Source: Rippkaea orientalis PCC 8801
Lineage (GTDB): Bacteria; Cyanobacteriota; Cyanobacteriia; Cyanobacteriales; Microcystaceae
NCBI RefSeq assembly: GCF_000021805.1
Contig: NC_011726.1
Location: forward strand, 4,186,097 to 4,250,096
DNA: 64,000 bases
Reading direction: 5' to 3'
A model generated the notes under the pieces. It saw only the letters and a list, made by a program, of their open reading frames with translations, did no database searches and was not told the origin of the DNA. The translations under genes and the position numbers were made by a program. Below are positions 47,132-56,451 of the stretch, piece after piece; the stretch's first letter is position 1, and each line of letters starts with the position of its first letter.

Positions 47132-47440
47132 TTATGCTGTAGCTGCAATCAAACCATCAGCAATGAGTAAGCCATGACTTAGCCGATACAAGCGGAGCAA
47201 TTCAACTGCTTTGTCTGAAATAGGCTGATCAATTCTAATCACATCAAACTGTTGGAGGAATTTTTCCAGTATTTGTAACTCTGACTTGTTAGTGCAACCA
47301 ACAATTAGTTCCATTTGTGTAACTACGCTAATTGCTAATCTGGAACTTGATTGTAGCCCTTGTAAACAATTAACTGCTTCAGGAATGCCACGACCAACAT
47401 CAATTATTATGTCGGTATCTACGATGATTGAACTAGCCAT
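47132..47440 (-). CDS. VapC-like PIN domain toxin, C-terminally truncated
   Basis: A 102-residue PIN domain with Asp D8 (IIVDTDIII), E44 (VVTQMELIVG) and D95 (LLIADGLIAATA). Typical VapC proteins run about 25-30 residues beyond IAATA, with another acidic residue. Here a stop follows at once, and HNIELPFHLQEP can be read in another frame just beyond, which suggests a frameshift near 47132. Its ATG overlaps the antitoxin gene stop by eight bases, the usual TA coupling. Activity is doubtful. Confidence 0.7.
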   Translation of the reverse strand: MASSIIVDTDIIIDVGRGIPEAVNCLQGLQSSSRLAISVVTQMELIVGCTNKSELQILEKFLQQFDVIRIDQPISDKAVELLRLYRLSHGLLIADGLIAATA

Positions 47441-47675
47441 CTGTCTTTAACCACTCGGTTTCTCGTAAATTTCGCAGCCAAGTAGTGCTACTTAAATCTT
47501 CACGATCACGCCACATTCCAATAAAGGGATCATTCATTAAATCAATATTGGGTGATCCAGACTGAGGCTCAGAGTATAAGTGCTTTTGTTTCAAAAAAAC
47601 GATCAGATTGACTACTTGAATCTGGGCTTCAGCAGGCAAAGATAAAAACTTGCCTAAAATCTCCTGATTTGTCAT
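47433..47675 (-). CDS. VapB-like/DUF2281-type antitoxin
   Basis: From ATG 47675 (MTNQEILGKFLSLPAEAQIQ) the protein is about 80 residues. AGAGGA lies about seven bases upstream and decides this start over an in-frame upstream codon. The N-terminal helix pair followed by VVNLIVFLKQKH and a variable tail is typical of DUF2281 antitoxins in cyanobacteria. It overlaps the PIN gene by eight bases and forms a TA operon with it. Confidence 0.75.
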   Translation of the reverse strand: MTNQEILGKFLSLPAEAQIQVVNLIVFLKQKHLYSEPQSGSPNIDLMNDPFIGMWRDREDLSSTTWLRNLRETEWLKTDG

Positions 47676-47709
47676 GGTTATATCCTCTAAATACAACAAA
47701 TTGTATAAT

Positions 47710-48027
47710 TCATAATATTACTCTTAATAAGCTTTTAATTCCTATTAGCTTTGTCTTGATTTTTTTGTTTTTTACCCAAAGGATCGCAGTCTGGGAATCA
47801 GAATAAAGAGGTATATCCTTATTTTGATTTTTAAGATATGCAAGTCCATGAACAATTGCCAAAAACTCGCCCAGATTCTTTGTTCCGTATGCCATTGGTC
47901 TTTTATGAAAAATCTCCTCACGAGTTTCGGTGCTAACCCCTCGATACTCGACATCGCCAGGATTACCTATACATGAAGCATCAACTAGGTTGGGTTGAGG
48001 AACGAAACCCAACAAATAACCCATCAT
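47710..48027 (-). pseudogene. RNase H-family fragment with repeat-derived N-terminus
   Basis: VDASCIGNPGDVEYRGVSTE and GTKNLGEFLAIVHGLAYLKN and then YSDSQTAILWVKNKK match cyanobacterial RNase HI-like proteins, where the first strand and the last about 50 residues are normally present. Here the N-terminus MMGYLLGFVPQPN is read from the dispersed TTGGGTTTCGTTCCTCAACC repeat (47988-48013), and the chain ends at IKSLLRVIL. Both ends look damaged, so this is a gene fragment. Confidence 0.65.
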
Positions 48028-48060
48028 TTGACTATTATATGATTAGGTGTTGGGTTTTAA
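47988..48060. repeat. GTTGGGTTTCGTTCCTCAACCC-type interspersed repeat
   Basis: TTGGGTTGAGGAACGAAACC at 47989-48008, a well-known type of cyanobacterial intergenic palindrome (AACC...GGTT), followed by another partial copy TGTTGGGTTTT at 48048-48058. It overlaps the start of the RNase H fragment. Confidence 0.7.
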
Positions 48061-48267
48061 GTCAAAAATTGTAAACAAGATCCAATAGAACTAACTTTTC
48101 AGATAAACTAATAATAAAAGTATTAAAGATCGCTAAAGTTTCTTGACCAAAAAGTTGAAGAGTTCAAGTAACAAAAAGATATTGACTATTGGCGATCGCT
48201 AATAGAAAACGTTTTCGACAAGCTCCAAGGATTGACGTATTAAATTAAGTTGGGAGGTTATTTAAGC

Positions 48268-49983
48268 ATGGTCAACCTGAATTTATATGGTGATATTTCT
48301 CCCCAAAACCCCCTCAAAATTGCTCCCCATCTTTCCCAGGGATTAGACTATCCAAAAGTCCACCCTTCCTCAGTAACGACAAGCGATCGCGAAGATGGAA
48401 TCAAATTCCCGACCTATGGCCTAGAAACCTTAGGCATTCATAATGTGAGTTGGGTCTATCGCAATCTTCCCGTCGCTGAATTGGTGGAACACGCTGTCAG
48501 ACGAGGCGAGGGGATTTTAGCGGATAACGGGGCGTTAGTCGTTGAAACAGGCAAATATACTGGACGTTCCCCCAACGATCGCTACATTGTTGATGAGCCC
48601 ACCACCCGTCACGAAATCGACTGGAATCACCACAACGTCGCCATTTCTGAACGACAATTTGAACAACTCTATCAACGGGTCTTATCCTACGTTCAAGGGC
48701 GAGAACTCTACATTTTTGATGGCTATGTTGGGGCAGACCGCAACTATCGCCACGGGGTACGAGTCATCAACGAATTAGCCTCTCAAAATTTGTTTGTCCA
48801 TCAACTTTTTTTGCGACCCTCTCCAGAGGAATTAGCCAACCATCAAGCCGATTTTACCGTCATTGCCGTTCCAGGGCTGCATGGCGACCCCGAAATCGAC
48901 GGACTGCGGTCAGAAGCCTTTATTGTCCTGCATTTAACCAAACGGTTAGTGATCATTGGCGGTTCTCGTTATAGCGGAGAGATGAAAAAATCCGTTTTCT
49001 CCATGATGAATTACGTTATAGCAAAAGAAAACGTCTTACCCATGCACTGCGCTGCCAATATTGATAAACGAGCCCATACGACCCTCTTTTTTGGCTTGTC
49101 GGGAACCGGAAAAACTACCCTATCGGCAGACCCTGATTGTAGTTTAATTGGGGATGATGAACACGGCTGGTCAAAAGACGGTATTTTCAACTTTGAAGGA
49201 GGATGTTATGCCAAAACCATCCGCCTTTCCCAAGAAAACGAACCTCAAATTTGGGCAGCCTTACAATTTGGCACGTTGCTAGAAAACGTCATTTTTGACC
49301 CCGAAACCCGCACCCCAGACTATGATGACAGTCGCTTAACCGAAAATACCCGCGCTGCCTATCCCTTACATTACATTCCCAACTGTTCCCTCTGGGGCAT
49401 CGGTAGTCATCCCAAAACCATCTTTTTACTGACAGCCGATGCCTTTGGGGTCTTACCCCCCATTGCCAAACTGACGAAGCAACAGGCGATGTATCATTTT
49501 CTCTCAGGATATACCAGTAAACTCGCGGGAACAGAACGGGATGTTACCTCACCAAAAGTCACTTTTTCGGCCTGTTTTGGTCAATGTTTCTTCCCCTTGT
49601 CTCCTATTGTCTACGCACGAATGTTAGGAGAACGCTTAGAACAACACAACGATACCCAAGTTTTCCTGTTGAATACCGGATGGTCAGGGGGTTCCTATGG
49701 GGTAGGCCATCGTATCCCAATCAAGCATACAAGAGCAATGGTAGCAGCCGCGTTAAACGGTCATTTAGAGAAAGCCAATTATCATCCCCATCCTATTTTT
49801 AAGGTGTTGGTTCCTGACCATATTGCCGGAGTTCCCAATAAAATTCTTGACCCGCAAAATACTTGGGACGACCCTGAAGCCTATCAACAACAAGCCTTAG
49901 ACCTAGCCCATCGTTTTATGGAGAATTTCCGACAATTCCACAATGTTCCCCCAGAAATTGCTCAAGCTGGACCCGTTTGTTAA
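48268..49983 (+). CDS. pckA: phosphoenolpyruvate carboxykinase (ATP)
   Basis: About 571 residues from ATG 48268. GGGAGG at 48251-48256, about 11 bases upstream, decides this start over a TTG at 48250. Domains and motifs: the oxaloacetate site RSPNDRYIV region, SEAFIVLHLTKRLVIIGGSRYSGEMKK, P-loop FFGLSGTGKTTLS, DDEHGWSKDGIFNFEGGCYAK kinase-1a/2 motifs. It interconverts oxaloacetate and PEP using ATP in C4 metabolism or gluconeogenesis. Convergent with the cysteine desulfurase. Confidence 0.96.
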   Translation: MVNLNLYGDISPQNPLKIAPHLSQGLDYPKVHPSSVTTSDREDGIKFPTYGLETLGIHNVSWVYRNLPVAELVEHAVRRGEGILADNGALVVETGKYTGRSPNDRYIVDEPTTRHEIDWNHHNVAISERQFEQLYQRVLSYVQGRELYIFDGYVGADRNYRHGVRVINELASQNLFVHQLFLRPSPEELANHQADFTVIAVPGLHGDPEIDGLRSEAFIVLHLTKRLVIIGGSRYSGEMKKSVFSMMNYVIAKENVLPMHCAANIDKRAHTTLFFGLSGTGKTTLSADPDCSLIGDDEHGWSKDGIFNFEGGCYAKTIRLSQENEPQIWAALQFGTLLENVIFDPETRTPDYDDSRLTENTRAAYPLHYIPNCSLWGIGSHPKTIFLLTADAFGVLPPIAKLTKQQAMYHFLSGYTSKLAGTERDVTSPKVTFSACFGQCFFPLSPIVYARMLGERLEQHNDTQVFLLNTGWSGGSYGVGHRIPIKHTRAMVAAALNGHLEKANYHPHPIFKVLVPDHIAGVPNKILDPQNTWDDPEAYQQQALDLAHRFMENFRQFHNVPPEIAQAGPVC

Positions 49984-50006
49984 TGGGTGTGAAGTGTTAA
50001 CACCCA
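49984..50006. other. hairpin between pckA and cysteine desulfurase stops
   Basis: TGGGTGT / ACACCCA-type stem (GGGTGT ... ACACCC) around GAAGTGTTA, spanning both stop codons of the convergent genes. No T-run; it may still limit read-through. Confidence 0.4.
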
Positions 50007-51178
50007 ACACATTCCAATTGTGGCATTAAACGCCCTAAAACTTGCTTAAGAACCATAGCCGTCCATTCAATATCTTCTAAAGTTGTTTCCCGTCCGAGAG
50101 TTAAACGAATACCCCCTAACGCTTCGTTTTCAGAATAACCCATCGCCAATAAAATCGGACTGGGACTCAATTTACCACTATGACACGCTGAACCAGCACT
50201 AATCCCAATTCCGGCTAAATTAAGCTGACGAACAATCGTTTTACCCGTAATCCTTTCGGAGACTTTTTGATTAAAAGGGTCAGTCACAATAAAACTCACA
50301 TGATGGGGAAGGCGATACAATCTATCCCCCGTGGGAATAAGATAGGGACAATCGGCCATCAAATCGAAAAGGCGATCGCGCAGTCCGCGTAACCGAGGGG
50401 TTTCCGTGGCTATTTCTGTGGCCGCCCATTCAGCCGCGATCCCAAAGGCTGCGATTGCCGGGACAGCTTGGGTTCCTGACCGTAACCGTCGTTCTTGCCC
50501 TCCTCCTGCCAACAAAGGGGCAATTTCTACCCCTGGACGCACATATAACGCCCCGGCCCCTTGAACCCCATAGATTTTGTGTGCCGAAAGCGACAATAAA
50601 TCCACCCCCAACCGTTGGACATCGAGGGGTAATCTTCCGGCTACCTGTACCGCATCAGTATGAAAAAGCACCCCTTCTGCTTGGGCAATTTTCGCCAATT
50701 CCTCAATGGGTTGAATGGTTCCGATTTCGCTTTGGCCATAAATAATCGAAATTAGGGACGTATTGGGTCGAATAGCTGCTTTCAATTCCAGTGGAGTCAC
50801 TCTTCCCTGACGGTTAACCGGTAAAATCGTGACTTGCCACCCCGATTGTGCTAGGATTTGAGCAGTTTCGGAAATTGCCGAATGTTCCACCGAGGAAATA
50901 ATCAAATGTTGTGGCTTACTGTAGGATCTGGCTATGCCTAGCAAGGCATGATTATCGGCTTCGGTTCCCCCGGAGGTAAAAATGATAGAATCTGCTGAGG
51001 GCGCATTAATCAAATTAGCCACTTGCCAACGCGCGGTTTCGAGGATCGTAGCAGCTTGTTGTCCCCAGTTATGCAAACTGGACGGGTTACCCCACTGTTG
51101 TTTGAGGATCGCCTCCACTTGGGTGATCGCTTCTGAACGAGGGGGAGTTGTCGCACTATAATCCAGATAAATTTGCAT
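49997..51178 (-). CDS. cysteine desulfurase (NifS/IscS family)
   Basis: A 393-residue PLP enzyme that takes sulfur from cysteine for Fe-S clusters and thiolated products. PLP lysine K201 lies in SLSAHKIYGVQGAGALYV and the catalytic cysteine is C332 in GISAGSACHSGK. TSGGTEADNHALLG is the cofactor phosphate cup. The exact subgroup (IscS or NifS) cannot be fixed. Neighbours give no Fe-S operon. Possible sulfur source for the MoaD-like protein elsewhere in the window, which is speculation. Confidence 0.93.
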   Translation of the reverse strand: MQIYLDYSATTPPRSEAITQVEAILKQQWGNPSSLHNWGQQAATILETARWQVANLINAPSADSIIFTSGGTEADNHALLGIARSYSKPQHLIISSVEHSAISETAQILAQSGWQVTILPVNRQGRVTPLELKAAIRPNTSLISIIYGQSEIGTIQPIEELAKIAQAEGVLFHTDAVQVAGRLPLDVQRLGVDLLSLSAHKIYGVQGAGALYVRPGVEIAPLLAGGGQERRLRSGTQAVPAIAAFGIAAEWAATEIATETPRLRGLRDRLFDLMADCPYLIPTGDRLYRLPHHVSFIVTDPFNQKVSERITGKTIVRQLNLAGIGISAGSACHSGKLSPSPILLAMGYSENEALGGIRLTLGRETTLEDIEWTAMVLKQVLGRLMPQLECVGC

Positions 51179-51215
51179 GGGTCAACCAGTGGGGATAGGG
51201 GAAGGTTAAGGGTGA

Positions 51216-51596
51216 TTATTGGCCGGGCTTACAAACATTATAATCTTCGTGGGAAATAACCGCTTCTGGCGCTAAAAAATTCCCATGATCTCGGCAAATT
51301 AGGCGATAATGACGAGTGACCGGAATACTGATGACAAAGCGATCGTGTCGTAGTCGCTTACCATGGAATTGTCGATAGTCCGTTTGATTAGCCAATTCTT
51401 GCAGGATTTTACGCGCTTTAATGATAACATTTTTCGGTAATGTTCTCAAATCAATGGGATCTTTAGCAAATTTAGCTTCCCAAGCATTCTTCTCTTGTTT
51501 TTTCTGTTCCCAAGCGACTTGGACTTGAGCACATCGATGGCAAATTTGACCATAGCCTTTATGGCCACAGGGAAAACTCTTTTTTCTTCTTGACAT
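51216..51596 (-). CDS. hypothetical protein, Zn-ribbon plus RelE-like region
   Basis: From ATG 51596 about 126 residues (GTG at 51605 is less likely). FPCGHKGYGQICHRC forms a CxH...CxxC-type zinc site at residues about 9-23, then a basic helix, then a region (LANQTDYRQFHGKRLRHDRFVISIPVTRHYRLIC) that resembles a RelE-type toxin fold. The family is seen in cyanobacteria but has no known function. Positioned between the desulfurase and dnaK, same strand as both. Confidence 0.55.
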   Translation of the reverse strand: MSRRKKSFPCGHKGYGQICHRCAQVQVAWEQKKQEKNAWEAKFAKDPIDLRTLPKNVIIKARKILQELANQTDYRQFHGKRLRHDRFVISIPVTRHYRLICRDHGNFLAPEAVISHEDYNVCKPGQ

Positions 51597-51752
51597 AACA
51601 ACCACTTATCCATATACATTGGCAGCCTATTTTTATCAGACAGGGAATACCGACGATTTTCGACTGTTGCCAATAGACCCAATGAATAAGCCAACTGATC
51701 GCCGCAACCCGCAATTCTATCTATATCTGCATAATACCAAAAAACCCGCAGC

Positions 51753-51780
51753 AAAAGAGCGTCAATGATGACGCTCTTTT
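51753..51780. terminator. strong bidirectional terminator after dnaK
   Basis: AAAAGAGCGTC (51753-51763) and GACGCTCTTTT (51770-51780) form an 11-bp perfect stem with a 6-base loop. It ends dnaK (minus strand, stop at 51818), giving a T-run on either strand. Confidence 0.92.
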
Positions 51781-51817
51781 ACTCAGATAAACTCACCTAA
51801 AATGGCTTTAGAACTGC

Positions 51818-53725
51818 CTATTTAGTCTCTGAAAATTCGGCATCGATGACATCATCTCCACCACCGGAAGACGTACCCGCATCACCACCCGGGGCTGCCC
51901 CATCGGGAGGAGTCGGTCCACCAGCTTGTTGATAGACGCTAGTACCGATGCTGTAGAGTAGTTGCTGTAACTCTGGTAAAGTTGTTTTGATGGTTTCGTC
52001 GTCTTCTTTGCCGATCGCTTCTCGGAGTTTACTAATTAACTCATCGGCCTTACTCTTATCAGCAGCAGAAACTTTATCACCCAATTCTTTGAGTTGTTTA
52101 TCGGCTTGATAAACTAGGGAGTCTGCCTCATTTTTGCGGTCAATTTTTTCCCGACGTTCTTTATCGGCGGCTGCATTGGCTTCAGCTTCCTTGACCATGC
52201 GGTCAACTTCCATATCTGGTAAGGTAGAAGCCCCGGTAATACTAATGGACTGTTCTTTACCCGTTCCTTTGTCTTTTGCCGTAACATTGAGGATACCATC
52301 GGCGTTGATATCAAAGATCACTTCAATTTGAGGAACACCACGGGGGGCAGGAGGAATACCATCGAGACGGAAGGTTCCTAAACTCTTGTTATCGCGGGAC
52401 ATTTCCCGTTCCCCTTGCAAGACAATAATTTCCACGTTGGCTTGTCCATCTTGGGCAGTAGAGAAGACCTCAGATTTTTTGGTAGGAATGGTGGTGTTAC
52501 GGGGAATAATTTTGGTCATGACACCGCCGAGGGTTTCTACCCCAAGAGATAGGGGCGTTACGTCAAGCAGCAGGATATCTTTAACTTCTCCAGCTAGGAC
52601 TCCTCCTTGGATAGCAGCCCCTACAGCGACCACTTCATCGGGGTTAACGCCTTGGTTGGGTTCTTTACCTAAAATCTTTTTAACCAGTTCTTGAACTGCC
52701 GGAATACGGGTCGAACCGCCCACCAAGACCACTTCATCGATATTACTGTTGCTGACTTTGGCATCGCGCATGGCATTTTCCACGGGAACGGCACAGCGAT
52801 CGATTAAGTCCGAACAGAGTTCTTCAAATTTAGCACGGGTGAGGGTCATGTCTAGGTGTTTAGGACCCTCTTGGGTAGCGGTGATGAAGGGCAGGTTAAT
52901 TTCGGCTTGACTGACGCTAGATAGTTCAATTTTAGCTTTTTCGGCAGCTTCGGTAAGGCGTTGTAGGGCTTGTTTATCTTTTCTGAGGTCAATGCCTTCA
53001 TTCTTGTTGAAGTCTTGAGCTAGATAGTCTACGATCTTTTTATCAAAGTCGTCCCCTCCTAGGTGGGTATCTCCAGAAGTCGCTAAGACTTCAAATACAC
53101 CGTCCCCGACTTCAAGGATAGAGACATCAAAGGTTCCTCCTCCTAAGTCAAACACTAAGATGGTTTCATTACTCTTTTTATCTAACCCGTAGGCTAAGGA
53201 GGCGGCGGTGGGTTCGTTAATAATACGTTTAACTTCAATTCCAGCAATTTTTCCCGCGTCTTTGGTGGCTTGACGTTGGGAGTCATTAAAATAAGCAGGA
53301 ACGGTAATAACGGCTTCTGTAACGGTTTCTCCTAAATACTTGCTGGCATCGTCTACTAATTTACGGAGGACTTGAGCAGAAATTTCTTCGGGGGCAAATT
53401 GTTTGCCTTGGGAGGGACAGTCTAATTTAACGTTGCCATTCCCATCTTTACCGACATGATAAGAGACTTCGGTGGTTTCTATATTAACTTCGTGGTATTT
53501 GCGTCCGATAAAGCGTTTAACTGAATAAAAGGTGTTTTCAGGGTTCATTACGGCTTGACGCTTGGCAATTTGTCCCACCAAGCGATCGCCGTTTTTGGCA
53601 TAGGCAACCACGGAAGGGGTGGTCCGAAACCCTTCTGCATTAGCAATAACTGTCGGTTTTCCCCCTTCCATAACCGCCACACACGAGTTGGTGGTTCCTA
53701 AATCAATTCCAACGACTTTTCCCAT
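51818..53725 (-). CDS. dnaK: Hsp70 chaperone DnaK
   Basis: A 635-residue chaperone. It has the Hsp70 signatures [33 protein letters not shown] and [17 protein letters not shown], the substrate domain with [21 protein letters not shown], and an acidic C-terminal tail ([15 protein letters not shown]), matching the major cyanobacterial DnaK. No dnaJ or grpE is adjacent. It is followed by a strong hairpin terminator. No CIRCE element was seen upstream. Confidence 0.97.
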   Translation of the reverse strand: MGKVVGIDLGTTNSCVAVMEGGKPTVIANAEGFRTTPSVVAYAKNGDRLVGQIAKRQAVMNPENTFYSVKRFIGRKYHEVNIETTEVSYHVGKDGNGNVKLDCPSQGKQFAPEEISAQVLRKLVDDASKYLGETVTEAVITVPAYFNDSQRQATKDAGKIAGIEVKRIINEPTAASLAYGLDKKSNETILVFDLGGGTFDVSILEVGDGVFEVLATSGDTHLGGDDFDKKIVDYLAQDFNKNEGIDLRKDKQALQRLTEAAEKAKIELSSVSQAEINLPFITATQEGPKHLDMTLTRAKFEELCSDLIDRCAVPVENAMRDAKVSNSNIDEVVLVGGSTRIPAVQELVKKILGKEPNQGVNPDEVVAVGAAIQGGVLAGEVKDILLLDVTPLSLGVETLGGVMTKIIPRNTTIPTKKSEVFSTAQDGQANVEIIVLQGEREMSRDNKSLGTFRLDGIPPAPRGVPQIEVIFDINADGILNVTAKDKGTGKEQSISITGASTLPDMEVDRMVKEAEANAAADKERREKIDRKNEADSLVYQADKQLKELGDKVSAADKSKADELISKLREAIGKEDDETIKTTLPELQQLLYSIGTSVYQQAGGPTPPDGAAPGGDAGTSSGGGDDVIDAEFSETK

Positions 53726-53749
53726 ATTTATGCTTCTCCAAGGTAACTA

Positions 53750-54120
53750 TAAGGGCTATTTCAGATGCTGAACTTTAATAAAAACCATCAATACTTTAGG
53801 ATCATGTCAGTTCAGTTACTCATATCTATAGTGACTGTAGTGGGTGAGTCTTTGGTAGTGCAGGTTTCCGAACCTGCTATGACGGGTAATGGGGGTATGG
53901 GAAAGATGGGAAAAAATAAAGTATGTTAGGTATGGTAAGGAGGTCGGCATAAATAAACGAACAATCCATTAGGTATTAAAAATGCTGCAATTTCTTGCCC
54001 GTTCGGCGTTCCCTTTCACGATTTTACCTTTAATTCTGCCAACCTACTGATTTGAGCGGAAAGTGAATCAAAGTTAGGTTACAACCTCTTGGGGGGGGTT
54101 GGGTGGGAATCCTGTTCTAT
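53750..54120. other. gene-free region with hairpins between dnaK and tRNA-Arg
   Basis: About 370 bases. A perfect hairpin GCAGGTTTCCGAACCTGC lies at 53860-53877. A long run at 53960-54060 reads clean of stops on one strand for 22 codons (from ATG about 53981) and may be part of a repeat or non-coding RNA; I cannot name it. No clear promoter for dnaK was recognised. Confidence 0.35.
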
Positions 54121-54136
54121 TTGTTCACTGTTCCAA

Positions 54137-54209
54137 CGGGTGTGACAGGACTCGAACCTGTAACCTACGACTTAGAAGGTCGGTGCTCTATCCGTTGAGC
54201 TACACACCC
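54137..54209 (-). tRNA. tRNA-Arg (anticodon UCU)
   Basis: On the minus strand the 73-base gene runs GGGTGTG... to ...CACACCC plus G. Acceptor stem GGGTGTG/CACACCC is perfect; the D-arm AGCTC...GAGC, the anticodon arm GACCT-TCTAA-type loop with TCT anticodon and the TpsiC arm CAGG-TTCGAGT-CCTG are all present. TCT reads AGA and AGG, so Arg. No CCA encoded. Confidence 0.95.
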
Positions 54210-54280
54210 ACTGAAATTAATTGTAACTGTCCTCTGTCCTTAACGCCAACCCACACAAGGATTTATCGTTCAGATTAGCT

Positions 54281-54958
54281 TTAAAACTCAAATTCATTTA
54301 AGCGTTGTTGTAGCATTTGGGGAAATTGGCCATAATATCTCTGATTAAGTGGGGATGGGTGGGGTAAAGGCATTAACATAATTTGACGCTGATGGCGCAG
54401 TTGAAACTCATCAGTTGCTTCGAGGGTGACAGCTAATTTAGCACTGTAGCGATCGCTTCGTTGAAAAAATTGGTCAAGTTCTCCTTTCTTGCCGTAGGGA
54501 CTAAACCATTTAAACGCTTCGGTTCCTAGGGTAATCAGTTGATCCCCTTGCCAGTGAATGACGAGTAATTGTTCAATAAACGGTCGAAAGCGTTCTTTAA
54601 CGGCGACGGAATAGGCTTTGTTGCCAGGAGGTTTGTAGGGGACGGTATTGGTGAGGAGAAGGCGATCGCAGACTGTTTGTAATTCGGCTGGAGTTTTTGC
54701 CTGTTTTTGGTGCATTGCCCAGTAAAAACCCCGACGAACTAGGGTTCCGGCTGCTCCAATTAAAGGCTGTCCAGCGTGGACTTCATCGCGTCCGAGATCT
54801 CGTCCAAAAAAACAAATTTGACTGTTCAAGTTTCCGGCATAAAGTATCGGTTGGGTGGGATCTTTTTTGGCCGCTTCATACACAGGTGTATCGATGGGAA
54901 AGGGTTCTCGTTGCGCTTCTTGATAAATTTGTGTAATTAGGGTGTTAATATCGGACAT
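54281..54958 (-). CDS. uracil-DNA glycosylase family protein
   Basis: A 225-residue protein. The first motif (ICFFGRDLGRDEVHAGQPLIGAAG) is like the family 4/5 GExPGxxED...G region, and the second (LMPLPHPSPLNQR) contains the HPSPLN DNA-intercalation motif. Members remove uracil or related damaged bases from DNA. Motif I is divergent, so substrate is uncertain. It lies next to an ABC ATPase on the same strand. Confidence 0.75.
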   Translation of the reverse strand: MSDINTLITQIYQEAQREPFPIDTPVYEAAKKDPTQPILYAGNLNSQICFFGRDLGRDEVHAGQPLIGAAGTLVRRGFYWAMHQKQAKTPAELQTVCDRLLLTNTVPYKPPGNKAYSVAVKERFRPFIEQLLVIHWQGDQLITLGTEAFKWFSPYGKKGELDQFFQRSDRYSAKLAVTLEATDEFQLRHQRQIMLMPLPHPSPLNQRYYGQFPQMLQQRLNEFEF

Positions 54959-55017
54959 TAATGAATTTAATCTGTGATTTGAGCAATCCGTAAGATATCA
55001 TATCGTTACCTTAACTT

Positions 55018-55713
55018 TCAACTCAGTAATTGGTTATCAACAATAGACTGAACTTGTCCTTGTCGTAAGGTTAAAATGCGTTGAGCAAAGGTGTTAATTA
55101 AGGGGTGTTGATGATTAATCATCATAATGGTTGTTTGAGTGGTTTGGCTTAAATTAATCAGTCTATCCATTAAGTGATGGGCGCGATCAGGATCTAAGGC
55201 TGAGGTGGGTTCATCTAATAATAAAAGCTGAGGTTGCATGATTAAACCCCGTGCAATACTCACTAATTGTCGTTGCCCTAAAGAGAGTTGTAATTCATGG
55301 CGACTTAACCACTCGTCGGGGATAGAAAAGTGGGTTTTCCATGTCTCAATTCGTTGTTTAATTTCTGCTTTAGGTAACTGTTGTAAAATTAGCGGATAGC
55401 CGAGGGTTTCTTCGACGGTCATGCCTAATAATTTAGGTTCTTGGGGAATCAGAACAATGTGTTGTCGTAACTGAATAATCGGAATCTTGTTTAGGGGTTG
55501 AGAGTCCCATTCAATTACCCCGGAGGTGGGATCTTGCAGACGATTAATTAGCCGAAGAAGGGTCGTTTTTCCCGCCCCAGATGGTCCGATAATTCCTAGG
55601 CGATCGCCGCGATTAACCTCGAAAGAAATACCCGTTAATAATTGATGCTGTCCTAACTTATCGTGCAGACAAACATCGGACAATCGTAATAATGGGTTAG
55701 AATCCTTAATCAT
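55018..55713 (-). CDS. ABC transporter ATP-binding protein
   Basis: A 231-residue ATPase: Walker A GPSGAGKTTLL, Q-loop LIPQEP, signature LSLGQRQLVS, Walker B LLLLDEPTSALD and the H-loop MINHQH. Similar to FetA/YbbL-type ATPases that usually work with a permease, which is not adjacent. No substrate can be assigned. Confidence 0.9.
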   Translation of the reverse strand: MIKDSNPLLRLSDVCLHDKLGQHQLLTGISFEVNRGDRLGIIGPSGAGKTTLLRLINRLQDPTSGVIEWDSQPLNKIPIIQLRQHIVLIPQEPKLLGMTVEETLGYPLILQQLPKAEIKQRIETWKTHFSIPDEWLSRHELQLSLGQRQLVSIARGLIMQPQLLLLDEPTSALDPDRAHHLMDRLINLSQTTQTTIMMINHQHPLINTFAQRILTLRQGQVQSIVDNQLLS

Positions 55714-55877
55714 AAAATAATTGTAAAAATTTGAAAATTTTGCAGACTCTGATGAAAAAGCCAGATTATAATTAAATTAAGAGTTCAAAATAATTATCTC
55801 GACCGTTTAAAAATCGCTCCCACAAAAAACTCAAGTTTACCACCCTTGTTAAGGGGAATTAAAGGTTAAAAACTGTT

Positions 55878-56429
55878 ATGAATCGCTGGTTAGTCCCTCT
55901 GCTAATGATGGGGTTTCTTTTGTCCTTAATGGGGATAAAAAATCCTAGCATAGCCCAAGGCAGACGAGAGGAAGTTGATCTGTCAAAATCACCTTGTAGC
56001 CATTGTTTATGGCTAATTCCTACGGGTCAAAGTAATCGATTAGGAAATCCCCTTTATCTCTTACAAGTTTACTATCAAAAACAACTCATTTACAGTTTTG
56101 AAACCGTCAGTGGTAGACATTATACCCAAGATCGTAACCGTCATCGTGCTGGAACAGAAGCCCCTTTACCCGATGGACAATATAGCATTAATCGCTATAG
56201 TGTTCCGGGGACGATAGCAGAGGTCGGAGGAAGATTTATCGAAATATCTCCTCGGTTTAGGACGGGACGCAGTGCATTAGGGATTCATTATGACCCCAGT
56301 TATAACAAAAGTAACGGAGAAGATGGAACTTCTGGCTGTATTGGGTTAACCAATCGTCGTGATTTTGAACAACTGCGGCGGTTTATTGAGGTCTATCCTC
56401 CTCAATTTCTACTGGTTGATATTCAATAA
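55878..56429 (+). CDS. L,D-transpeptidase (YkuD domain), exported
   Basis: A 183-residue protein: signal peptide (WLVPLLMMGFLLSLMGIKNPS), then a YkuD domain with ALGIHYDPSYNKSNGEDGTSGCIGL, holding the catalytic His and the Cys of SGCIGL. These enzymes make 3-3 peptidoglycan cross-links or attach proteins in the periplasm. A paralog follows 22 bases downstream. Confidence 0.88.
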   Translation: MNRWLVPLLMMGFLLSLMGIKNPSIAQGRREEVDLSKSPCSHCLWLIPTGQSNRLGNPLYLLQVYYQKQLIYSFETVSGRHYTQDRNRHRAGTEAPLPDGQYSINRYSVPGTIAEVGGRFIEISPRFRTGRSALGIHYDPSYNKSNGEDGTSGCIGLTNRRDFEQLRRFIEVYPPQFLLVDIQ

Positions 56430-56451
56430 ATTTTGTTAACAAGGATTGTTT

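Noticed and set aside
51597-51754. Open frame running from 51754 into the Zn-ribbon gene in another phase
   Set aside because: Shares most of its length with the Zn-ribbon gene in the wrong phase; the non-overlapping part has no conserved features.
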